From: Neoceratodus forsteri
Taxonomy: Eukaryota; Chordata; Ceratodontiformes; Ceratodontidae
Assembly: GCA_016271365.2 (NCBI GenBank)
Contig: CM057453.1
Coordinates: 1,093,164,001-1,093,228,000 of the forward strand
Reading direction: 5' to 3'
Length of the DNA stretch: 64,000 nt
Both the position numbers and the translations under genes were made by a program. A model generated the notes under the pieces. That model was not told the DNA's origin, did not search any database, and worked only from the letters and a program-made list of their open reading frames with translations. Shown here piece after piece: positions 56,027 through 64,000 of this stretch (positions within the stretch are counted from its first letter, which is position 1; each line of letters begins with the position of its first letter).

Positions 56027-57400
56027 GACCCCCAACCCCACCCCACCAGAAGAGACCCTTGGCTGCAGGCTGCAAAACAATGACACAAGCAAAAGGGTAA
56101 GAAGAAAAACAAAGCTTGAAACTATGAACCTGCACCTCCTCCTCAGTCTCAGAGTCACGGCCACAGCCAGAAATCCAAGGCCTCAGACAGTCCTGCAGAA
56201 GACATCAGGGGTGCAGACTCTGTCAAAGCCAGCAAGATCTTCAGGGACCTCCTTTTCAGTGATCTCCAGGCCTGCAGCCAACATGACCTCAGTAGCTGAA
56301 TGCACATCTCTGCAAGCAAGCATGCTGTGAAGTTTGGAGGATGCTTGCCCAAAGCTCTTTGTGATCACCACCGCTACTGTCTTTTTGGAACAACCTACTC
56401 ACTGAACTGGATGAACAGGCCCTTTTATATGGTAAGCCTAATTGACTGAAGTGGGCCACGCCACTATTGGTGTGATTCAGTCTCCATAGCCTCCCAATTA
56501 GGCTCTGTGTGACTGACTCTCTGTCAAAGGCACAGCCTGTTTATATTGCCTTCTTTTTTAGTGCATTTGAAATTAACTCCTCTAAGGATAATGCAGTGCA
56601 CCCAGGGGACACAAGCTTTAAGTGGAGGAGAGCTGGATGGGCAGGGAGGTAGGGGATTAACTACATGAACTTGTTACTAGTTTACTGATTTTCGGTGTTA
56701 CTATTGACGCTTGCTTTATAAGCTCTGATATGTACTGGGTTGATTTGCTGGACATTTTGCTGCACCTGACCCTAGCAAAAGTTTAAATATTTTCTTTCTC
56801 TGTGTTTAGACTCGCCTGTGCTTGATTCTGGGTAAGACTCCTATGTTCTAGTACAAAGGTGTCATCTCCAGTGTTGGCTAAACATCTTTTACACAGTTAA
56901 AGGAAGCAAAAATATGTTCACAGATGTAGGAACTCAGTCTTTGAACACTTTTTTTTTTGCTTCCTAATTTTTAATTTAGAATTACTGTAAATAAAAATAA
57001 CTGTGTGGCCACTGGTGACCTCAACAAACTCTGATGTCAACACCCAGAGCCCACCCCATTGTTAAAAACATTTGTAGTTTGTATGTGGTCACTGAGAGAC
57101 CATCCCCTGTGGCAACTGCTCCTCTGCAAAACCCTAATCTGATGCCAGGAGCCCTGGTGCTGGAAAAAAGTCTAGGGGCCTAGATACAGTTCACTGTCCA
57201 CACATTGGCAGCTCCGCCAGAAGTGCTGCTTCATTGAACATGTTTAAGCTAAGCTTTTCCCACCACCAGGGCAGTTCATCCCCAGCTCTCCTCCTTGATG
57301 TCAGATCTTTTTTTTGCTAAAAGAACAAGTCACTTCTTTTGAGCTCTCACTTAGGAATTAGTGCGCCACAGCAGAACTCTTTATTTCAAAGTTTTTCAAA
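55476..57400. other. Unassigned interval with a TC microsatellite
   Basis: I see no element that I can name. A 130-codon minus-strand frame (55447-55839) overlaps the CR1 tail and shows no family motif. A pyrimidine dinucleotide run lies at 55961-56023. AT-rich sequence follows (56640-57000). Confidence 0.4.
55961..56023. repeat. TC/TG dinucleotide microsatellite
   Basis: TCTG and TCTC units run for about 60 bases, ending in an uninterrupted TC stretch. The opposite strand reads as a Glu/Arg-rich protein, which is an artefact of the repeat. Confidence 0.9.
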
Positions 57401-57407
57401 CTGAAAG

Positions 57408-57940
57408 TTGTATTTCTTCTATCCCTTTGACTCTGTGGCGTTGATGAAGATGCAAAACCGGGATTTAAATTATGTGGTTGGCGCAAGCAGAAAATGTTGG
57501 CCACCGATCCTCACAACATGCCTGTACTGCCTAGGTGGGCAGCATGACATGGCCGGGTGTGGCCTCTGTTTATCGATGCTCCCGGAGTCTCTTGAAGATA
57601 GAATGCATTACTTTACCCTTGGACGGCTTTCAGAATTAGAATTGCAAGGAGGCCTCAGTGGATGCTGGGTCTGCTCTTCAGCTTGTGGCCCTTGAGGGAA
57701 AAATGGCAGCCGCTGCAGCGGGAACCTCCTCAGTCTCGGAGCTGCTTCCAGCTGGAGCCAACATGAGAGGGTCATTCTCGCAGGAGTTCCGTGAAATGTG
57801 CATAGCCATCCAGACCTTAGATAGAGCCCTGCCCACCCTGGCAAGAAACACAAGCGCCGCTAATGCTGGTCATGGCATTGGGAGAGATCAGTGTCCTCCC
57901 TTTCCTTCAACTCCTCCGACTGCTTGACTCTGGTCAAGAC
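57408..57940 (+). pseudogene. DIRS gag N-terminal fragment (copy G)
   Basis: The frame contains TCLYCLGGQHDMAGCGLCLS (about 57517-57575), matching the second half of the gag cysteine motif of copies B, C and E. A second frame (57658-57927) has RGSFSQEFREMCIAIQ, equivalent to STFSGSFKELCQSLL in copy E. The distance between the two blocks is close to that in copies C and E, so this is a real gag remnant. No RT or repeats of this copy are found. Confidence 0.7.
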
Positions 57941-58550
57941 CCCTTCAATCAAGTGGAAGGTTGAGAGCTCCTCAGTACCCTCCTTAGGCCTTGAAGTGTC
58001 CTTAGTTTAAACATGGTCTTTGTATGACCCCCTCACCCTGTCATGCTCCACCGCTCCTATCCTGGGAAGAGATTGCACAGTGCTGTGCCGCACAGATGTC
58101 ACTTCATGGTGGGCTGGTTAGCCTTCCCTCACAAAGGGTTGACGTGCATGTCAAGGCCAGATTAGGCCATATACTGCATTGGGAGAGGTGGGTTGACATG
58201 AAAAAAAGGAGCTTAAATATCTTCACTATTCTGTTTATTCTTTTGGGACCCGCACAAATGAGGACATTGTTCCGCAATCACAGAAAGAAGGGAAGTTCAT
58301 TGCAAAAAACTACGTTAATGTAGACATTTGGGTTGAAGAACGCAAAGTGCACAAACAAGAGAAATGAAAAAACATTAGGGGTTTGGGTCTCCTGAGTCTT
58401 GGAGAATCAGCATGAAACATATAGAGTTTTTTATGTGGGGTGCTGAGTGGGGAGTCGAGTTGGAGTGGGTGGGGAGCCAGCAAGACCACAAAAAACATCT
58501 ATGGACATATTTCTTTTTCAGGTTTTAATTAAAAAAAAAGACAGAGGGAC
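57941..58550. other. Unassigned, possible decayed continuation of DIRS G
   Basis: No frame longer than about 100 codons carries a known motif. The first part may still be DIRS gag, but the similarity is too weak to draw a boundary. Confidence 0.35.
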
Positions 58551-58650
58551 CAAGGGTGACACTGGCGATTGGACACCCCAGTATCACAAGTGTGGGGAGG
58601 ACATACATCAGATACGGAAGTGTCTCAGCGGGTCATGCAGCCTCAGCCCA
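58550..58650 (+). pseudogene. Possible retroelement zinc-knuckle fragment
   Basis: A plus-strand frame reads YHKCGEDIHQIRKC. The spacing is that of the CCHC knuckle of gag proteins (C-x2-C-x4-H-x4-C) with the first Cys changed to Tyr. No other gag or pol motif is seen nearby, so it may be chance. The element type, if real, cannot be told. Confidence 0.25.
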
Positions 58651-59579
58651 GGATGGGCTTTGGGGGGGGGGTTCTATGTGGAGTTACACAGCCTTAGCCC
58701 AGGATATGCAGTTTTTAATTAAATTTTATGCACAAGAGCCTGATTCACACGATGCAACTGCAACCTGTAAAATTAATCAAAGATTGCTGGTCTTGTAGCT
58801 TTGCTAAGGATACCTGCAGTAAGTGGGAAGGAGGTGTTATAGGAACCGGGGTCTGGATGCAATCGGCCGATACTGATGCCGCTCACCTGGCTCTTGGGAG
58901 GCATCTTGTAGATGAAAGGAAGCAGCTGCTGCCTTATAAGCATGATTGCCACCTTTCACCTCCACAAAGTTTCTGCCTGTGATCCAGCAGAACAGTGTGA
59001 TGATTAGCCTCGCTGATCATTGGCCTGTCACTGTCGAGCACCTTTCAGCCTGAGCTGCATTGGATGCAACAGTAACATGCCTCTGAAGGTTGCTACTCAT
59101 GAACAATATGTTTGCTACACATGTACAAGCAGACATAAAAAAAAAGCAGTCATGGGAGCCTATCCCTTGTGGCATTCTGACAGTGGAAGCCCACCCCGGT
59201 GTCAAAAACCAATTGAATTCCAACACCAAGAGGTCACCCCAGTGTTGGAAAATAAACTGTTAAAAAAAAATGCAGCCACTGGAGATCATCCCTGGCGACA
59301 TGCTATTGCCCAGATCTACTCTACAGTTTAATAGTGAAAAAAGTAAATAAATACCTCAAGCACCCCCCCCCATGGCAGTACTGATACCCCATCCCCAATG
59401 CCACAGAATAGCCCCCTCAGACAGCAGCCAGTAAAACCCTTCTGTCACCTCTGCTATTAGTCACATCTGGAAAATGTAATCATGCTTTGTAATTTAAGAA
59501 GTGCATGCACTGAGTGTGTATTTCTTAAAAATGCACTTTTCATATGATGAACAGCTGCTGAGGTGAGAAGAGGGTTTTA
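58651..59579. other. Unassigned interval
   Basis: No gene is recognised. The part around 59150-59290 has phrases (GCCCACCCC, GATCATCCCTGG, GTGTTGG) that recur in diverged form at 57005-57120, which suggests an old local duplication or dispersed repeat. Confidence 0.35.
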
Positions 59580-60300
59580 TTGGCAACCTTGTGATGGGTG
59601 GGGATGCCCCTGGCTGCCAGGGATATATTGATATATGACCATGTGGCGGGGATGCCACTGGATGCCAGGGACTGATTGGATTGTGACTAGATGAGAAAGG
59701 ATTTCACTGGTCACCAGTGATTGCTTGGTATAGGGGCAGGGTGAGGGAGGGGGTGCCGCTGGACACCGAGGACCGATTGGATTGGGGCAGGGTGAAGGGG
59801 TGCCACTGGATGCCAGGAAATGATTGGATTAGGGCAAGGGGAAGGATAGGACAGCCACTGGATGCCAGGGACTGATTGGAATGGGGCAGGGTGAGGGAGA
59901 TGTTGGTTACTGAATACCAGGGGCTGATTGGAGCTGGGCTGGGTAAGGATGGGGTGCCACTGGATGTCCAGATCAGATTAGATTTATTTTATTGATTTAT
60001 TTGAAATTCTTTTGATAGGTAAATAGTACAGAGAACCAGCAGTCTTGTTTACAAGATGCAACCTGGGGAGGGGAGGAGAAGGAGAGATATGGATTCAATA
60101 CACTGCCACTGGATACCAGAGACTGGTTGGTGCAAGGTGAGTGGGGTGCCACTGGACACAAGGTACTGATTGGACTGGGTGAGGTGGGTGCAGCTGGACA
60201 CTAGGGACTGTTTGTACTGAGGGTTAAGAGAGGGAGGGGTTGCCTCTTGGAGGTCAGGAAAGGCTTAATACAGGGTTTGAAGGGAGAATAGAGTCACTAA
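59580..60300. repeat. Degenerate minisatellite, unit about 55-60 bp
   Basis: Roughly ten diverged copies of a unit containing GCCACTGGATGCCAGGGACTG and ATTGGATTGGGGCAGGGTGA occur between 59580 and 60230. The array is interrupted at about 59968-60110 by AT-rich sequence like a LINE tail. Unit length varies, so the array is old. Confidence 0.85.
59968..60110 (-). mobile_element. Short retroelement tail inside the minisatellite
   Basis: The plus strand starts with AGATTTATTTTATTGATTTA, a poly(A)/AAAT-like tail in minus orientation, followed by unique sequence ending near 60110. The minisatellite continues on both sides. The family is not recognised. Confidence 0.45.
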
Positions 60301-60852
60301 ACACCAAGGACTGCTTGCCTCAAACAGGAGACTGGCTTTGCCAATACAAATTAGTGTGCATAGCTTACTATTGTTTAAATGAAATATCCTTTTAAATTAG
60401 AAAGGAAATTGGGGTCGCCTCAGTGATCCCATATTGCGCTGCCATATGTATGATCTAGGTTCAGAAACAGACTCAGTGCGTCATGTTTCGGGGAGGGCTG
60501 GATGAGTAAGCTGCCACAAGCAGTGCATCTTGGCCAGGGGAGGGTTGATTGTGGGTTCCCCCATCACAGCAATCTTGGCGGCTGTGCCAGGGAGCTTACT
60601 CCTGCTTCAGTACGTGGCAAGGCTGACATAAACTTCACCCATGCCTGGGATGGGGGAACCATGAGAGAAAAACCCAGCTGCCATCTGTGTGATCACGGGT
60701 TCCTCAGCCTGGCCAGGGTATATCCCTGTAGGACAGACAGCCGGCTGTGAAATAAAATATATACATAGCAAAAAAAAAGAGCGAGAGAAAGGAAACTGAT
60801 TGCAAAAAAAGAACATTGTTTAGGCATCAGGGCTGACATACAAACCACAAAA
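60301..60852. other. Unassigned interval
   Basis: No gene, named repeat or RNA is visible in this stretch. Confidence 0.4.
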
Positions 60853-61140
60853 GAAGGGAAATGCGACATTAAGGTAAAAAAGTGCCTTGGCTCTTGTTGA
60901 ATTGTGGTGTGATGTTCCTTTGGGTTTAAACAACTGCTCAAAGCAGTGTTGTTACCCTTACTTTGGTACTGTAGTTCAAGTCATGGAACTTTACTCACAC
61001 ACCAGTGCTTTGCAAGCGGGTGCCAAAGTAAGGGCACCATCGCTGCTACAAGCAGTAGCTCAAACCCTTGAATCATCACACCACACATTTACCTAGAGCA
61101 AGGACACTTTTTTACCCTAATGTAGCATTTCCCTACTTTT
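60853..61140. mobile_element. Foldback (MITE-like) element of about 290 bp
   Basis: The left end GGGAAATGCGACATTAAGG and the right end are inverted copies of each other (CCTAATGTAGCATTTCCC on the right). Matching continues inward over about 120 bases per arm, including TGGTGTGATG and CCCTTACTTTGG and their complements. The loop is near 60990. There is no coding capacity. This fits a non-autonomous DNA transposon, but no target-site duplication is clear. Confidence 0.75.
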
Positions 61141-62367
61141 TTGGCATAGTACTGCAACCCTAAATGTACCTCTGTGTTTGACGCTCCATTTCAAATGTTG
61201 GTACTGCATATACTCTTACTTACAGTAATATGGTATTGCCTTATTTGTTGTTTTGTGCAGTTATGTTTTTTGAACTACCTCCTGTGTACGTTCCCAATAT
61301 GTGCATAGTTTCTTCTGCTGGTATGCAAACTGACTGCTTTTTGTAATTGTACTGCACTCTCTTACAGTGTATGGTGTAATAATATTGTGCATGAATTCTA
61401 TGCCTGGAATATGCTTGTTGTGCTGCAGTAGTGACGTCATCATGTTGGGCTGCAGTAGTGATGTCAGTACTGCAGCACGACAACATAGAATGCTGCCACA
61501 TAGTTACTTTCCTCTATCCAATTGAGCTGGAAGCTGTTTTTTTTTTAAACTTGAACTTACAGAAAAGTCTGCAGCACACTGAATCAGTAATCTGAGCCAA
61601 CACTCAGCCCTCAGGTGCCTCTGCCCCAAGTCCCAATTCACTGAAAGGAACCAGAGTGCCTGAAATAGACAGGCATGGATATCCATACACTGTAAAAGAT
61701 AATGTATGGACATCCATACACAGACAAGCCTGTGTGTTCATCTAGAGTGTTCTGTGACAACCAGGGAACCTGTCGAGCTTTGCTGACCTCTCGAGGTTAC
61801 TGGTTGCCATAAAAAACGCTTGATACAGACACAGACTTGGTTGTGTGTGGCTGTATACATTATCCTCAATCCCGCTATTTGTATTGTGTACATTCTTGTT
61901 TTCTTATTTGTTACTGTATCAAGTTTTTATGCATGTCTTGTACCTTTTCATTGTATCTGTACTACATGATGCTTGGACTGTACTCTCCTGGATCGTGACT
62001 GAAAACAGGCATATTGTTGTCTACTGCAAAAACGAAATAAATACATAAATGTTGTTTTTTGGCAGTGAATATATGTATACCTGCCCCCAAGCCCTCTTAC
62101 AATTCTAAGAGTGTGATCTCATGCACATTCTTAGGGTGTCAGAATCATGAACCAAGGTGAAATAAAAAACATTAGTAACAAGGTGTGTAATTAAATATTG
62201 GGATTCTGATGACATCACAAGCCACGCCAGCTTTGCTGTCCTGGTTTATGATGGCACCAGAATCTATCGATGGAATTACAGCCTTTGTTAATGATTGTTT
62301 ATCTGTCATTCTGTTTATTGATCAAGGGTGACTATATTTATTATACAATGTGGTCCGAGGATCCGTG
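61141..62367. other. AT-rich unassigned interval with small hairpins
   Basis: Short hairpins occur at 61420-61485 (TGCTGCAGTAGTGACGTCA and its near complement) and 61755-61810. I see no gene. AT-rich sequence with an AAATAAATAC stretch lies near 62035-62050. Confidence 0.4.
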
Positions 62368-62455
62368 ATTCTGATTGGCTAACTAGCACCTTTCTGCCGC
62401 GGTAAATCCTACGGTAACCCATGCAAAAGGTGCCAGTTAACCACATCCGGAATCA
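62368..62455. repeat. Hairpin with about 30-base arms
   Basis: GTGATTCTGATTGGCTAAC and AGCACCTTT on the left pair with AAAGGTGCCAGTTAACC and GGAATCAC on the right, around a loop that contains CTGCCGCGGTAA. It could be a small foldback element or a solitary hairpin. Confidence 0.6.
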
Positions 62456-62819
62456 CAAAACAAATCAGTCTGACCCCCGAAGACAAAAACTGATAACCGT
62501 CATGTTTGAAGGGTCGCAAAATTCCAGCTGGAAGTCTTGCCCTTTCGTCTGCTATCCTTGTCATAGTGAAACCCTCAGAAACGAGTAAAACAAAACAAGT
62601 AAACTCTCCTAGTGAACTCTCTTTAAAAACAATAACAAAAAGACAACTCTTTCTCCTGAACGATCGCTCACTCCTTGTTGCTGTACACTCGCTCCAACTC
62701 GCAGCTGCTGGCTGGCAGCCTTCTCTTCCATTTACGTCACATTTCATATCTGCAGTCACATGGATTTAAAAACACACTGTTGTCACACTCCCTACCCCTT
62801 TTTTCTGTCATTCCTGTTT
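62456..62819. other. Unassigned interval before L1-b
   Basis: A 116-codon minus-strand frame (62409-62759) overlaps the hairpin and has no recognisable domain. I do not call it a gene. Confidence 0.35.
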
Positions 62820-64000
62820 CTTTTTTTTTTTTCAATTTAATATACTTTATTAAAGTTATAGCAGCAGTTTACAAACTATCAGGCAACAACTGTACATTGG
62901 TACATTACAGGTACAGTAACAGGAAGTCAAATACAAAAACACCAGGTAGTAAACCTGAGCAGAACAGTATGAGATGTTATATAAAAAAAAATAATAATAA
63001 TAAACAACCCAAACGTACCCCCAAGCCCCCCCCCAAGAGCACAATAAAGAGCGAGAGCATGTAGAGAAAGGGAGAGACTAAACAAGGAAGAAAAAGGGGA
63101 GATAAAATGGGAGCCTTCAGTCATCTCCACCCCCACCCACCAGCAGGAGAGGAAACCAGTTGTGCCACCAAGTTCCAGCAATACCCCTTGGGAACCTGAA
63201 CTAAGGGTAGAAGGGCAAGCAAGGGATCCCAACACTTCCTGCCCCCCCCCCCAAGCTGGCGATGTGTTTCTCCATTTCAAGAACTTGGAAGTACTTCCAA
63301 GTGCCATTCTGTAGGGAGGGAACTGAGTCGTCTAACCTGTGTCGGACAATAATTAGTTTGGCAACACTCGAGATCAAGGATATAAAAGCCTTACGACAAC
63401 CAACAACATCCACCGGAAAATGACCCACCAAGCAGATCTGCAGGGTGAAACAGAGAGTCAAACCCAAAAATGGATCTAAGGAGTCCTGATTTGCTTGCCA
63501 GAAAGGAGCTACCAGTGAGCAATCCCAAAGTATGTGTTTTAGGGTCTTCTCGGAGTGACCACACCAGATACAAGTGGGAGATGAGGACCGGCCCATCCTG
63601 CAAAGTCTGGATGGGGTAAAATACAGATTATGTAAAATACGATATTGTAAGACACGCAGTTGATCCTGCTTAACATAGCGATACAAACGCTGCCAGATCT
63701 GCCACCATGATCCCTCATCCAGAGTAAGACTCAACTCCTGTTGCCAATAAAAACAGATCCCTTTGGGGCTTCTCATATCCCACTGCTGGAGTAAATTGTA
63801 GAAGTTGGAAATGGGATGAGGGTGAACCGCAGTGTTAATAAGTGTTTGCAGCAAAGGGCTAATGTCCTTCCACCAAGGTGGAGGTCCTAAAAAGTAAGAG
63901 AGAGAGAGAGAGCACTAACTAGCTGTAAGTGTTTAAAAGGGTGATAAGTGGGAATTACAAAGCTTTCCTGAATTTTGTTTTTCATCAGGACGCCATCTCC
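62820..64000 (-). mobile_element. 3' end of an L1/Tx1-like LINE (L1-b)
   Basis: A T run at 62820-62832 is the poly(A) tail of a minus-strand element that continues past the right edge of the window. The 3' untranslated region and the last part of ORF2 are present. The C-terminal motif differs from that of L1-a in detail, so the two may be separate families. Confidence 0.82.
63201..63854 (-). pseudogene. L1-b ORF2 C-terminal region, 217 codons
   Basis: The open frame has WQQELSLTLDEGSWWQIWQR (about 63670-63740), LRVLQYRILHNLYFTPSRL (about 63610-63665) and CIWCGHSEKTLKHILWDC (about 63520-63580), the Cys/His knuckle found at the C-terminus of L1-clade ORF2. The chosen ATG is inside ORF2, which continues to the right. 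No stop interrupts the 217 codons, so this copy may be fairly young. The start and the RT are outside the window. Confidence 0.85.

Noticed and set aside
55823..56164. A Glu/Arg-rich minus-strand frame
   Set aside because: It is generated by the TC microsatellite.
59036..59230. A frame with CIGC and CYTC as a zinc-finger gene
   Set aside because: It is short, lacks the flanking residues of a known finger class and lies in a region of duplicated phrases.
62409..62759. A 116-codon minus-strand frame as a host gene
   Set aside because: No recognisable domain, no splice or promoter context that I can support, and it overlaps a hairpin.
1..64000. tRNA, rRNA, CRISPR or bacterial operon features
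   Set aside because: No cloverleaf with A and B boxes, no regular spacer array and no ribosome-binding-site-led operons are visible; the sequence is eukaryotic repeat DNA.

Overview
The window is vertebrate-like, repeat-dominated nuclear DNA. I recognise no host protein-coding exon, no tRNA or rRNA gene and no CRISPR. Almost everything identifiable is a retrotransposon. The mix is DIRS tyrosine-recombinase elements in several copies, CR1 LINEs, L1/Tx1-like LINEs, Rex1/L2-like LINEs and foldback elements. This suits a large-genome vertebrate rich in DIRS and LINEs. An amphibian such as a caecilian is my best guess, with a turtle or other sauropsid less likely; this is inference from repeat content only.

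Layout. 1-2311: 5'-truncated Rex1/L2-like LINE (+). 2312-6822: DIRS copy A (+), lacking its left end. 7095-7975: LINE remnant (-). 8505 to about 19020: long L1-like element (-) with an ORF1 and a dispersed ORF2, interrupted by a CR1 (10525-12085, -) and by a 1.5-kb GC-rich foldback element (13364-14883). 19025-19280: antisense DIRS recombinase scrap. 19290-30764: DIRS copy B (+), split by a LINE (19776-22465, -), by a complete second-family DIRS copy C (23262-29200, +) and by a CR1 tail (29345-29680, -). 30765-34868: DIRS copy D (+), inserted in the reverse transcriptase of B. 34869-39901: DIRS copy E (+), fused directly to D and lacking its left repeat. 40389-41645: CR1 (-). 41911-48323: DIRS copy F (+), with both ends. 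About 49250-55475: long CR1 (+) with 5' tandem repeats, an ORF1 zinc motif, an esterase domain and an endonuclease/RT ORF2. 57408-57940: gag scrap of DIRS copy G. 59580-60300: degenerate minisatellite. 60853-61140: small foldback element. 62820-64000: 3' end of another L1-like element (-).

How the parts work together. The DIRS copies share one plan: left inverted repeat with a TATA-like box, gag with an N-terminal Cys motif, RT, RNase H, tyrosine recombinase, an internal complementary region (ICR), then an inverted right repeat. In four copies the ICR can be read directly as the complement of the left end joined to the complement of the right end. All copies carry stops, frameshifts or lost catalytic residues, so none looks autonomous as it stands. 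The nesting gives a relative insertion order: B before C, the LINE and the CR1 tail; B before D; D before the D-E fusion.
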